Of a stretch of DNA of 64,000 bases, positions 1 through 8,481 are shown piece after piece. The translations under genes were made by a program, and so were the position numbers. The stretch comes from CALKWS01 sp051020515 (GTDB taxonomy: Bacteria > Actinomycetota > Actinomycetes > Actinomycetales > Beutenbergiaceae). Position 1 is the stretch's first letter. Each line of letters begins with the position of its first letter. Below the pieces are notes generated by a model. The model saw only the letters and a program-made list of their open reading frames with translations. It did not search any database and was not told where the DNA came from. Location: contig NZ_CP194857.1 of NCBI RefSeq assembly GCF_051020515.1, positions 496,001 to 560,000 on the forward strand, read 5' to 3'.

Positions 1-2
1 AC

Positions 3-644
3 GAAGGACGGCGGGTGATAGCCGCCGACGGCGGTGGGCCGGGTTCACCGGCCTCGGTCACCGTGGCGGACAACGTCCGTAGTGGCCAGACCCGCAGTGA
101 GAGCCCCGCGCGCACCGGGGGGGAGGTCGAACGACTGGACGCCGACGTGGTGGTGCTGGCGACCGGGGCGTGGCTGCCGCAACTGTCCCGTGGCTTCGGG
201 GTCCGCCAGGTGGTCCAAGCCGGACGGGGCTATTCCTTCACCGTGTCGGTTGACCCCGCGCCAACGGTGCCGGTGTACTTCCCGGCCCAGCGCGTGGCCT
301 GCACCCCGCTGGGTGGACGGCTACGGGTGGCCGGAATGATGGAGTTCCAGCGCCCCGACGCCCCGTTGGACCCGCGCCGCATCAAGGCGATCGTCGGTGC
401 CACCCGGCCGCTGTTGACCGGAGCGGACTTCGAGTCGCGCGAGGACGAGTGGGTCGGCTCCCGGCCGGTCACGCCTGATGGTCTGCCGCAGATCGGTCCG
501 ACCGCCTCGCCCCGGGTGCACATCGCCGGTGGGCACGGGATGTGGGGTATCACGCTGGGGCCGTTGACCGGGCGGTTGCTCACCGAGGCGATCACCACCG
601 GGCAGGTTCCCGAGCTGCTCGCCCCGTTCGACCCGCTGCGCTGA
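3..644 (+). CDS. FAD-dependent D-amino-acid dehydrogenase-like oxidoreductase (5' end outside window)
   Basis: This is the C-terminal part of a DadA-type FAD oxidoreductase; the frame is open to the left edge, so the N-terminal FAD-binding Rossmann motif lies outside the window. Visible family features are the strand-then-loop 'VVVLATGAW', the 'GRGYSFTV' segment of the substrate domain, and the C-terminal FAD-binding signature 'RPVTPDGLPQIGP' followed by 'GGHGMWGITLGP'. Family members oxidise D-amino acids (or related amines) and pass electrons to the respiratory chain or to oxygen. The gene ends 28 bp before the stop of the convergent murA fusion. The exact substrate cannot be told from this fragment. 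Confidence 0.8.
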   Translation, partial: EGRRVIAADGGGPGSPASVTVADNVRSGQTRSESPARTGGEVERLDADVVVLATGAWLPQLSRGFGVRQVVQAGRGYSFTVSVDPAPTVPVYFPAQRVACTPLGGRLRVAGMMEFQRPDAPLDPRRIKAIVGATRPLLTGADFESREDEWVGSRPVTPDGLPQIGPTASPRVHIAGGHGMWGITLGPLTGRLLTEAITTGQVPELLAPFDPLR

Positions 645-671
645 ACACGCCCGCGCCTTCGGCGCAGGTAC

Positions 672-2213
672 TCAGTCGCGGAACGTCTCGATCTGGGCGC
701 CGAGCTCAATCAGCCGCTCCTGCAACTGCTCGTAGCCGCGGGCGATGATGTCCACACCGCGCAGCACCGAGGTGCCCTTGGCCGCCAGCATCGCCAGCAG
801 GATCACCACCGCCGGACGCAGGGCCGGCGGACAGGTCACCTCCGCGCCGGAGAACCGGGTAGGACCGGTGATGTCCAACCGGTGCGGGTCCAGCAGCCGC
901 ACGTCAGCACCGAGCCTGGTCAGGTCCGTCAAGTGCAGGGCGCGGTTGTCGTAGACCCAGTCGTGGATCATCGTGGTGCCCGAGGCGGTCGCGGCGATCA
1001 CCGCGAAGAAGGGGAGGTTGTCGATGTTCAGGCCGGGGAAGGGCATCGGGTGGATCTTGTCGATCGGGGCTTTCAACTCGCTCGGCTGCACCGTCACGTC
1101 CACCAGCCGGGTGCGCCCGTTCGCGGCCGGGTACTCCTCCGAGAGCGTGTAGCGCAGACCCATCTCCGAGAGTGTGGCCAGTTCGATCTCCATGAACTCG
1201 ATCGGCACCCGCGCCACGGTGATCTCCGAGTTCGTCACGATGCCGGCGGTGAGCAGGCTCATCGCCTCCACCGGGTCCTCACCCGGGGCGTAGTCGACGT
1301 CGGCGTCGATGTCGGCCAGGCCGTGCACCCGTAGGGTGGTGGTACCGATCCCGTCGATCCGCACCCCGAGCAGCTCGAGGTAGAAGCACAGGTCCTGGAC
1401 CATGTAGTTCGGGCTTGCGTTGCGGATCGTGGTCACACCCGGGTGCCGGGCGGCAGCCATGATGGCGTTCTCGGTGACCGTGTCACCGCGCTCGGTCAGC
1501 ACCACCTTGATGTCGGTCGGCCGCTCCGGATTCACCGTGGCCTGGTAGGCACCGGAGGTGGCCAGCACGTCCAGGCCGAAGGGCCGCAGGGCGATCATGT
1601 GTGGCTCCACCGTGCGCGTACCCAGGTTGCAGCCCCCGGCGTAGGGCAACTCGAACGCCGCTTCCCTGTTCAGCAACGGCCCCAGGAACATGATGATGCT
1701 GCGGGTTCGACGGGCTGCCTCGGTGTCGATGTTCGCCAGATCCAACTCGGCCGGCGGAACGAGCTCGAGGTCCTTTCCGTCGGCGGACCATGTGGCCTGC
1801 ACCCCGATGGAGCGCAGCACCGCCACGATCCGGTCCACCTCCACGATCCGGGCGACTCCGCGCAGGGTGGTACGGCCACGGTTGAGCAGTGCGGCGCACA
1901 GGAGGGCTACCGCGCCGTTCTTGGAGGACTTCACCGTGATGGTCCCGGAGAGCTTCTGCTCTCCCGTCACCCGCAGGTGGGAGGCGCGGGGCCGGCCGAG
2001 GTGGAGCAGATCCGCCTCCAGGGCCTGGTTGATCCGGCCCAGCAGTTCCACGGTCAGGTTCTGCCCGCCGTTCTCGATCCGGGCCACCGCGCTCTGGCTG
2101 GTACCGAGCAACTCGGCCAACTGGGTCTGGGTGAGGCCCTTGTTCTGCCGGGCCCCGCGGATCAGGGCACCGATCTCGGGCACTGTGGTCTGGGTCTGCT
2201 CAATCGTGGTCAT
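672..2213 (-). CDS. XRE-type HTH domain fused to UDP-N-acetylglucosamine 1-carboxyvinyltransferase (MurA-like)
   Basis: The 513-residue product joins two domains. Residues about 14-68 are a classic XRE/Cro helix-turn-helix ('LTQTQLAELLGTSQSAVARI'). Residues about 78-510 are an EPSP-synthase-like MurA domain, which transfers enolpyruvate from PEP to UDP-GlcNAc in the first committed step of peptidoglycan synthesis. The MurA part keeps the Lys-Asn pair (K98-N99 in 'KSSKNGAV') and the reactive-loop cysteine C195 in 'GGCNLGTR' (the fosfomycin target in most bacteria). Ordinary MurA is about 420 residues, so the extra ~75 residues are the HTH. A palindrome lies 11 bp upstream of the start and could be an operator. 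It may be a second, regulated MurA paralogue instead of the only one. Confidence 0.9.
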   Translation of the reverse strand: MTTIEQTQTTVPEIGALIRGARQNKGLTQTQLAELLGTSQSAVARIENGGQNLTVELLGRINQALEADLLHLGRPRASHLRVTGEQKLSGTITVKSSKNGAVALLCAALLNRGRTTLRGVARIVEVDRIVAVLRSIGVQATWSADGKDLELVPPAELDLANIDTEAARRTRSIIMFLGPLLNREAAFELPYAGGCNLGTRTVEPHMIALRPFGLDVLATSGAYQATVNPERPTDIKVVLTERGDTVTENAIMAAARHPGVTTIRNASPNYMVQDLCFYLELLGVRIDGIGTTTLRVHGLADIDADVDYAPGEDPVEAMSLLTAGIVTNSEITVARVPIEFMEIELATLSEMGLRYTLSEEYPAANGRTRLVDVTVQPSELKAPIDKIHPMPFPGLNIDNLPFFAVIAATASGTTMIHDWVYDNRALHLTDLTRLGADVRLLDPHRLDITGPTRFSGAEVTCPPALRPAVVILLAMLAAKGTSVLRGVDIIARGYEQLQERLIELGAQIETFRD

Positions 2214-2223
2214 TCGGGCACGA

Positions 2224-2241
2224 TATCTCGCATATGAGATA
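2224..2241 (-). promoter_or_regulatory. Palindrome upstream of the HTH-MurA gene, putative operator
   Basis: TATCTC-gcatat-GAGATA is a perfect 6+6 inverted repeat, AT-rich within a GC-rich region, ending 11 bp before the ATG at 2213. Its position would overlap the promoter or transcription start of the fusion gene. The natural candidate ligand is the gene's own XRE domain; this is inference. Confidence 0.5.
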
Positions 2242-2311
2242 CCCGCTCGCGATAGTGGCCAGGATCACGCCCGAGGGGCGGACGCGGAATTCACTTTCCG
2301 CATCCGGCACT

Positions 2312-3734
2312 TCACATCCCCGGCCCCTCGAGCAACTCGGTGACCAGCGCCGCCACCGCAGAGCGTTCGGAACGGGTCAACGTCACGTGTCCGAACAGCG
2401 GGTGGCCCTTGAGTGACTCGATCACCGAGGCGATGCCGTCGTGGCGTCCCACGCGCAGGTTGTCGCGCTGGGCCACATCGTGGGTGAGCACCACCCGAGA
2501 ACTCTGCCCGATCCGGGAGAGCACGGTCAGGAGCACGTTGCGCTCCAGTGACTGCGCCTCGTCGACGATCACGAACGCATCGTGCAGGGACCGGCCACGG
2601 ATGTGGGTAAGGGGCAGTACCTCGAGCATGCCGCGGTCCATCACCTCTTCGACCACCTCGGTCGAGACCACCGCCCCCAGGGTGTCGAACACCGCCTGGG
2701 CCCAGGGGTTCATCTTCTCCGCCTCGCTACCGGGCAGGTAGCCCAGCTCCTGGCCGCCGACGGCGTACAACGGCCGGAACACCACCACCTTGCGGTGCTC
2801 CTGGCGCTCCAGCACCGCCTCCAGGCCCGCGCACAGTGCCAGGGCGGACTTGCCGGTGCCGGCCCGCCCACCCAGGGAGACGATGCCTACCTCGGAGTCG
2901 AGCAGGAGGTCGATGGCGATGCGCTGTTCGGCGCTGCGCCCGTGCATCCCGAAGATATCCCGGTCTCCGCGCACCAGTGTGATCTGTTTGTCCGCCGTGA
3001 CCCGGCCCAGCGCCGAACCGCGCGGGGAGTGCAGGACCAGCCCGGTGTTGCACGGCAGGTCACGCACGGTCTCCCCGGCCACCAGGTCGGCGATGACCAG
3101 GCGCTCACTGGCCCACAACTCCCCCATCTCCTCCTCGCTGAGTCCCGCTTCGGAGATCCCGCGCCACCCCGAGTCCAGGGCGAGCTGGGCCCGGTACTCC
3201 TCTGCCCGCAGCCCCACCGATGAGGCCTTGACCCGCATCGGCAGGTCCTTGGAGACGATCGTGACGTGGCGCCCCTCGGCGTCGAGGTTGGCGGCCACGG
3301 ACAGGATACGAGTGTCGTTGTCACCCAACCGCAGACCCGAGGGCAGCACCGCCGGATCGGAGTGGTTGAGTTCTACCCGTACCGTTCCACCCTGGTCGCC
3401 CACCGGAACCGGGGAATCGAGCCGGCCGTGTTCGAGGCGCAGGTCGTCGAGCATCCGCAGCGCGCTGCGCGCGAAGTAGCCGAGCTCGGGGTGGTGGCGT
3501 TTGCCCTCCAACTCGGTGATCACCGCTACCGGTAGCACCACCTCGTGCTCGGCGAACCGCAGGATCGCCCACGGATCGGACAGACAGCAGCACCGAGGTG
3601 TCCAGCACATAGGTGACGACCTCGCCGTCGGCCAGGTCGGGGGCAGGGTCGGCCACGGGCAGCTCTGCCGCGCCTCCCCCCGCCTCGGACATGGATCCGA
3701 TCTGGACGTCGAACTCGAGGGATTCACGGCTCAC
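2312..3734 (-). CDS. PIN-domain / PhoH-family ATPase (frameshifted in this sequence)
   Basis: N-terminal PIN-like ribonuclease domain ('VLDTSVLL' at the start, 'LPVAVITELEGKR') followed by a PhoH-like P-loop ATPase with Walker A 'GRAGTGKSA' and Walker B 'FVIVDEAQS'. Such PIN-PhoH proteins are RNA-acting ATPase/nuclease proteins. The start is the GTG at 3734, preceded by GAGGAG six bases upstream. The frame breaks at 3579-3586, where a 4-bp unit (GACA on the plus strand) is present twice; removing one copy joins 'TYVLDTSVLLS' directly to 'DPWAILRFAEHEVV' and gives a 472-residue protein of normal architecture. It is either a recent 4-bp duplication that inactivates the gene or a sequence error. 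Confidence 0.88.
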
Positions 3735-3865
3735 AGGTAGCTCCTCTAGCTGGACCTGCCGCGGCACACCGTCAGGTGTGGCGGTCGCGGGTGGGGGGCG
3801 GTCGGCCGATCGGGCCGAAGGCCCCTTCCCCATCCGAGCGTGAACTCCATGGGCTGGCCTTCCGA

Positions 3866-3887
3866 TGGATGGCGAGGTTGCCATCCA
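3866..3887 (-). terminator. Hairpin between uppS and the PhoH-family gene
   Basis: TGGATGGC-gaggtt-GCCATCCA is a perfect 8-bp stem with a 6-nt loop, about 83 bp downstream of the uppS stop. There is no U-tract, so termination is only possible. Confidence 0.35.
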
Positions 3888-3969
3888 GTGCTCCCACGCT
3901 ACGACTTGGTGGACACCGATCCGCGTTACGGCACGCCGGGGGCCGAAACGTCATCCGGTGTTCACCAGG

Positions 3970-4732
3970 TCAGCGACCCAGCCGGCGCTCCCGGCGGGAG
4001 TAGGCCCGCAGCGCCCGCAGAAAGTCCACCCTGCGGAAGTCCGGCCAGAACGCCTCGCAGAAGTAGAACTCACTGTGCGCGCGCTCTGCCAGAGCAGGAA
4101 GCCGCCCAGGCGCTGTTCCCCCGAGGTACGGATCACCAGATCCGGATCCGGCTGACCCTTGGTGTACAGGTGCTCACCGATGTGGGCCTCGGTCAGTTCC
4201 TCGACGATCTCCTCCAGGCTGTGCCCGGCGGCCACGTGTTCCTTGAGCAGGGAGCGCACCGCGTTGGCGATCTCGTGGCGCCCCCCGTACCCGACGGCGA
4301 TGTTGACCTGCATACCGTCCACGTCGGCCGTGGCGGCCTCGTTCGCGGCCAGCCGGGCCGCGATCTCCTGCGGCAGCAGGGTGAGCTCCCCGACCATGCG
4401 CAGCCGCCAGCGCCCGGTGTCGGCCAGCTCCTGCACGGCGGTGGCGATGATCTCCAACAGGTCCGAGACCTCCTGGGCCTCCCGGCGTAGGTTGTCGGTG
4501 GACAGCATCCACATGGTGACCACGGACACGCCGGCCTCGGCGCACCAGGTGAGCAGGTCATGGATGCGTTGAGCCCGGCGCGATGTCCGTGGGCTGCGTC
4601 CAGGCCGACCGCCCGCGCCCAACGACGGTTGCCGTCCAGCATCACCCCCACGTGCTTGGGCACCTGGGCCGACTGCAGATCCCGGGAGAGTTTGCGCTCA
4701 TACAGTCCGTACAGCAGGGCCGGAGGTCGCAT
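3970..4732 (-). CDS. uppS: Isoprenyl transferase / undecaprenyl diphosphate synthase (two frameshifts in this sequence)
   Basis: A cis-prenyltransferase that elongates farnesyl diphosphate with IPP to make the lipid carrier for cell-wall synthesis. The N-terminal signature 'VGVMLDGNRRWARAVGL' carries the catalytic Asp, 'MWMLSTDN' and the C-terminal 'PDLVIRTSGEQRLGGFLLWQ' are diagnostic. Two indels break it: one G is missing near 4579 (between 'AAHGHRAG' and 'AQRIHDLLTW'), and two bases are inserted in a GCGCGC run near 4080 (after 'FLLWQSA'). Correcting both gives 253 residues ending 'RERRLGR', the normal length. Since the function is normally essential, sequence error is more likely than true loss. 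Confidence 0.9.
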
Positions 4733-4874
4733 GCGGATGCGGTTCTCCTCTCGGTTACCGGTACGGGCGGGACGCGATGCGGGTGCGTGCGGAGGCGGCC
4801 ACCTGGCACGGGGCGCACCACACGCTGGCTATACGCTACTCGCTCGCATCGCCGTTGAAGGCTACGTTTGCGTA

Positions 4875-4892
4875 ACCTACGATGGCGTAGGT
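4875..4892 (+). promoter_or_regulatory. Inverted repeat upstream of trhA, putative operator
   Basis: ACCTACG-atgg-CGTAGGT is a perfect 7+7 palindrome in the 223-bp divergent spacer between uppS (4732) and the hemolysin III gene (4956). It sits about 65 bp before the trhA start, with TTGCGTA directly upstream. Its form suits a TetR-like operator; the regulator is not in this window. Confidence 0.45.
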
Positions 4893-4955
4893 AAGGCGAG
4901 TGGGGCTGCGCCCCTCGGCCTGGACCACCGCCCCCAGACTCCCCGGACGTGCCAC

Positions 4956-5628
4956 ATGACCGCCCCCTCCACCGGCGACACCGTTGCCCAGGCCCTCGCC
5001 AAGCCGCTGCTGCGTGGGTGGATCCATACCGTGATGGCACCGCTGGCTGCGGTGATCGGAATCGTGCTGCTGGTCGGCCCCGACGCCGGGTGCGCGCGCG
5101 GCGGTGGCAGTGTTCGCGGTGACCACCGTGGTGCTGTTCACCACCAGCGCGATCTACCACCGGGGCACCTGGTCCCCGCGCCGGTTCGCCACCCTCCGCC
5201 GGCTGGACCACTCCAACATCTTCCTGGTCATCGCCGGCACCGACACCCCGCTGGCCGTGATGCTGCTCCCGGTCCGCACCGCCACCGTCCTGCTCGCGGT
5301 GGTCTGGGGAGGTGCCCTCGCCGGGATCGGTGCCCGGGTGTTCTGGCTGAACGCACCGCGCTGGTTCTACGTGCCGGTCTACGTGGCGCTGGGCTGGGTG
5401 GCGGTGTGGTTCATGCCCGCGTTCTGGTCCGCCTCCAACGCGGCCGTGGTGTGGTTGATCATCGCCGGTGGCCTCGGGTACACCCTGGGCGCACTGGCCT
5501 ACGGATTCAAGCGGCCCAATCCCAGCCCGCGCTACTTCGGCTATCACGAGATCTTCCACGTGGGCACCGTGGTCGGCTACACCTGTCACGCCGTGGCCGT
5601 CGGGGCGGCGGTGCTGCTGGCCCGCTGA
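4956..5628 (+). CDS. trhA: Hemolysin III family membrane protein, TrhA-like (frameshifted in this sequence)
   Basis: A PAQR-type seven-helix membrane protein. Family marks are 'FTTSAIYHRGTW' with the conserved Ser/His, 'RRLDHSNIFLVIAGTDTP' after it, and the C-terminal 'YHEIFHVGTVVGYTCHAVAV' with further conserved His residues of the putative metal site. The start is the ATG at 4956 ('MTAPSTGDTVAQAL'). One extra G in the GGG at 5088-5090 shifts the frame between 'VGPDAG' and 'ARAAVAVFAVTT'; without it the protein is 223 residues. Bacterial relatives have been linked to membrane-lipid homeostasis, which would fit a lipid-responsive operator upstream, but that is inference. Confidence 0.85.
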
Positions 5629-5675
5629 CGCCGCAGAAGGCCTGCTGACGGCGCACCGACGGTCCGCTGAGGCGG

Positions 5676-6503
5676 CTAGCCGACCCGGCCACCGGCGCCG
5701 TCCACCGGCACCACCCGGTACCGGCGATGGCCAAGGCTCGGCACCTGAGCCCGGGTGGCGCGCACCACCTCCGGGTCGAGTGCGGCGTGCAGGGTGCGTG
5801 CCTCATCGCTCCCTGCCTGGGAGAGCACCACCCCGCGCGGATCGACGATGGCACTGTGCCCGGACCGGCCGGGCCCGGGCTGGGAGGAGATCAGCACGTA
5901 ACTGCCGTTCTCGATCGCCCGAGCACGAGCCAGGGTCAGGAGTAGTTCGGCCTTGCCCTCCCCGGCCGCCCACGCGGCTCCGATGGCGAACACGTTCGCA
6001 CCGGCGTCGGCCAACACCCGGAAGGTCTCGGGGAACCGGATGTCATAACAGGTGGCCACACCCACGCGCAGTGCACCGACGTCGAGCACCAGCGCGTGCT
6101 CGGCGCCGGCCGGCCCCGGGGTCAAGGTGTCGGACTCCCGGATTCCGTAAGCATCGAACAGGTGCACCTTGCGGTAGCGCCCCAGGTCCTGCCCGTCCGG
6201 TCCGATGGCCAGCGCGACGTTTGCGCAGCGGGCCGACTCGCCGTCGTCGGGCTCCATCGTGCCCAGCACCACGGTGCGTCCGGACTCCCTGGCCGCCCGC
6301 CGGACGGCCTCGGTGAATGGCCCCCGAGCGGGCTGGGCCAGCTCCGGGCGCAGGTGCTTGGCCCAGCCGCTGGTGTACTCGGGCAGGACCACCAACTGCG
6401 CGCGGCCGGCATCCCGGATCGCCTCGGCGGCGGCGCGGGCATTCTCCTGCACATCCTCATCCGCCTGCAGTTGCACCACCGCGACGTCGAGTGGGCTGGT
6501 CAC
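5676..6503 (-). CDS. Carbon-nitrogen hydrolase (nitrilase superfamily)
   Basis: A 275-residue amidase of the nitrilase superfamily with the Glu-Lys-Cys triad visible: E42 in 'VLPEYTSG', K112 in 'RYRKVHLFD' and C152 in 'GVATCYDIRFPE'. It hydrolyses a small amide or related C-N bond; close relatives include NIT2/omega-amidase-like enzymes, but the substrate cannot be set from sequence. The GTG start overlaps the stop of the upstream small membrane protein by four bases (GTGA), so it is probably translated in the same operon as mca. Intact. Confidence 0.85.
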   Translation of the reverse strand: MTSPLDVAVVQLQADEDVQENARAAAEAIRDAGRAQLVVLPEYTSGWAKHLRPELAQPARGPFTEAVRRAARESGRTVVLGTMEPDDGESARCANVALAIGPDGQDLGRYRKVHLFDAYGIRESDTLTPGPAGAEHALVLDVGALRVGVATCYDIRFPETFRVLADAGANVFAIGAAWAAGEGKAELLLTLARARAIENGSYVLISSQPGPGRSGHSAIVDPRGVVLSQAGSDEARTLHAALDPEVVRATRAQVPSLGHRRYRVVPVDGAGGRVG

Positions 6504-6907
6504 GGTCTCGCCTCCGATCCCCCGTCGGCGGGGGTGTCGGCCGGCGTGGACGCCGCCGGCGCCCCTGGTGATGCGTCGTCGTCACCTCCGGGGCGCCGGG
6601 CCCCAGGATCAGGGCTGTCCGCGCCGACGTCACCGACGCTCGCTGCACCGGCTCCGGCGGGCCCGGGGCGCTGTTGCGCGGCCGCGGCGCGGCGTTGTGC
6701 GTTGCGGTACTCCGAGCGGCGCACCTGACGCGTCAGGGACCATCCCAGCGCGATCACCGCGATCGCCAGCGCGAGGAAGGCCAGGAACGCCGCCATCCCC
6801 GGGGCCACCAGATTCGGATCGGATCCCCGGGCCAGCTGATCGGCCACCGGGTGCACGCCGCCGCTATCGTCGTGGATCAGCACGGCGGCCCTCGAGCGCA
6901 CGTTCAC
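6500..6907 (-). CDS. Small single-pass membrane protein downstream of mca
   Basis: 135 residues starting at the GTG (6907) that overlaps the mca stop codon. There is one transmembrane segment at about residues 38-56 ('AAFLAFLALAIAVIALGWSL'), then a basic stretch ('RQVRRSEYRNAQRR') and a long low-complexity tail rich in Ala, Gly, Pro and Asp. Mycobacteria carry a similar small membrane protein beside mca, so the linkage is old, but no function is known to me. GTGA overlaps on both sides indicate translational coupling in an mca - membrane protein - nitrilase operon. Confidence 0.7.
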   Translation of the reverse strand: MNVRSRAAVLIHDDSGGVHPVADQLARGSDPNLVAPGMAAFLAFLALAIAVIALGWSLTRQVRRSEYRNAQRRAAAAQQRPGPAGAGAASVGDVGADSPDPGARRPGGDDDASPGAPAASTPADTPADGGSEARP

Positions 6908-7770
6908 GCCCGCACCCCGGCGAACAGGTCGTCCTCGGGAATGTCTGTGGGCACCCGGGAGTGGGCGAGTTCGAACTCCTCGGTCGGCCACGCCGCTCGC
7001 TCCACGTCGCGGGGGACGGCGAAGAAGAACCCGTCGGGGTCGATCTGGGTGGCGTGGGCCAACAGCGCCCGGTCTCGGTGCCCGAAGAAGTCCGCGCAGC
7101 GCACCTGCGTGGTGACCTCCCGGCTCGGCCGGTCCTCCCAGCGCTTCAGCCAGTCCCCGAACGGCGATTCCATCCCCCGCTCGATCAGTTCCTCGTGCAC
7201 GGTGAGGATCCGCTCCTTGTGGAAGCCCACGTCGTAGTAGATCTTCGAGACCTCCCACGGCTCCCCGGCGTCGGGGAACTGCTCGCCGTCGCCGGCCGCC
7301 TCATAAGCCGCCATCGAGATCTTGTGGGTCATCACATGGTCGGGATGGGGGTAGCCACCATTCTCGTTGTAGGTGGTCATCACGTGCGGGCGGAACCGGC
7401 GCACCACCTCGACCAGCGCCTCGGTCGCCACCTCCACCGGGGTGAGCGCGAAGGAGCCCTCCGGCAGGTCCGGCAGCGGATCACCCTCGGGCAGGCCCGA
7501 GTCGACGAAACCGAGCCAGTGCTGATCCACGCCGAGGACCTGCGCTGCGGCGGCCATCTCCCGGCGGCGCGTGCCCGGGAGGTCGGCGAGCACGGTCTCA
7601 TCGTTCTCCAGGCGGGGGTTGAGGATGGAACCACGCTCCCCGCCGGTGCAGGTCACCACGAGCACCTGCACCCCTTCGGATGCGTAGCGGGCCATGGTGG
7701 CAGCCCCCTTGCTCGACTCATCGTCGGGATGAGCATGTACGGCCATCAGCCGCAGGTCCTGGCTGACCAC
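6904..7770 (-). CDS. mca: Mycothiol S-conjugate amidase
   Basis: A zinc-dependent LmbE-family deacetylase of 288 residues. Mca cleaves mycothiol conjugates of electrophiles and drugs to a mercapturic acid plus GlcN-Ins. Metal-site motifs are 'HAHPDDE' (about residues 12-18) and 'YPHPDHV' (about 140-146). The insert 'CTGGERGSILNP' and 'NENGGYPHPDH' favour Mca over MshB. It indicates that the organism uses mycothiol. The gene is divergent from the DUF4307 gene, and it is the first of a coupled three-gene unit. Confidence 0.92.
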   Translation of the reverse strand: MVSQDLRLMAVHAHPDDESSKGAATMARYASEGVQVLVVTCTGGERGSILNPRLENDETVLADLPGTRRREMAAAAQVLGVDQHWLGFVDSGLPEGDPLPDLPEGSFALTPVEVATEALVEVVRRFRPHVMTTYNENGGYPHPDHVMTHKISMAAYEAAGDGEQFPDAGEPWEVSKIYYDVGFHKERILTVHEELIERGMESPFGDWLKRWEDRPSREVTTQVRCADFFGHRDRALLAHATQIDPDGFFFAVPRDVERAAWPTEEFELAHSRVPTDIPEDDLFAGVRA

Positions 7771-7859
7771 GGACCAACCTCCTGGCTAGGTGTGGGGTGA
7801 GAGAAGTGCGAGACTGTCGCGCACAGGCATACCGGTCTGTGCTACCGACCAGTGTAAGG

Positions 7860-8297
7860 ATGACAGCAGTGCAGGGTGCATCGGCGCCGCAGGCCCCGGC
7901 CGACCGCAGGCTGGCCGAACGGTACGGCCCGGTGCGCGATGCTCGGCGCGGCCGGCGGACCATGTGGATCCTAGCCGTGAGCGTCGCGGTGCTGGCGGGC
8001 GCTTTCGGCCTGTGGGTGGCCATCGACCGACTGGCCCCGTCGGTGAGCACCCAGGAGATCTCCTTCTTCGTGGCCCCCGACCAGGCCTCGGTAGAGGTGC
8101 TGTTCGAGATCACCATGCCCCCGGGTGAGCAGGCCGACTGCACGATCGAGGCCCTCGACGCCAACTTCGGCCAGGTCGGCCTGCTCGATACTCGCCTGGG
8201 CCCGTTCCAGGACCGGGTGAACCAGGTCAGGGTACCCGTGGCCACCAGCGCGGCCCCGGTAACCGGCATCGTGCGCTCATGTGAATTGGTGAATTGA
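7860..8297 (+). CDS. DUF4307 membrane-anchored protein
   Basis: 145 residues from the ATG at 7860 (a GTG at 7797 would extend it). A short N-terminal region ends in 'RLAERYGP', typical of DUF4307, followed by one membrane helix ('MWILAVSVAVLAGAFGLWVA') and an external beta-rich domain of about 85 residues with a Cys pair ('ADCTIEALD', 'VRSCELVN'). In mycobacteria the homologue also lies between mca and greA. Function unknown. The bases just before the ATG give only AAGG at very short spacing, so the mRNA may be leaderless. Confidence 0.8.
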   Translation: MTAVQGASAPQAPADRRLAERYGPVRDARRGRRTMWILAVSVAVLAGAFGLWVAIDRLAPSVSTQEISFFVAPDQASVEVLFEITMPPGEQADCTIEALDANFGQVGLLDTRLGPFQDRVNQVRVPVATSAAPVTGIVRSCELVN

Positions 8298-8341
8298 CCC
8301 CTCCGGCACCGTTGCTTCGCGAGAATTCGCGCAGATCTTGC

Positions 8342-8347
8342 TAGAAT
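8342..8347 (+). promoter_or_regulatory. Possible -10 box of the greA promoter
   Basis: TAGAAT at 8342-8347 is a good -10 hexamer; no convincing -35 is seen. It would give greA a leader of about 130 nt containing two hairpins (8363-8391 and 8400-8422). Confidence 0.35.
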
Positions 8348-8481
8348 GGGGCACTTGCACCGCCCGGAGCGGACCGCATCGAGCCTCCGGGTGAGTCAGA
8401 ACCTCATGGACGACCAGAGGTTCCCTGCGTTCAGCACCGGGCCCTATTTATTCATGCTCCATTTCATGCCGAGGAGGGAAC

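Noticed and set aside
4560..5648. Long plus-strand frame over uppS and trhA as one gene
   Set aside because: Only its middle ('MTAPSTGDTVAQAL...') is real and belongs to the start of trhA; the rest is shadow of uppS and of the shifted trhA frame.
7797..7859. Longer N-terminus of the DUF4307 protein from GTG 7797
   Set aside because: The extra 21 residues do not look like the family and would run through the probable promoter; ATG 7860 fits better.
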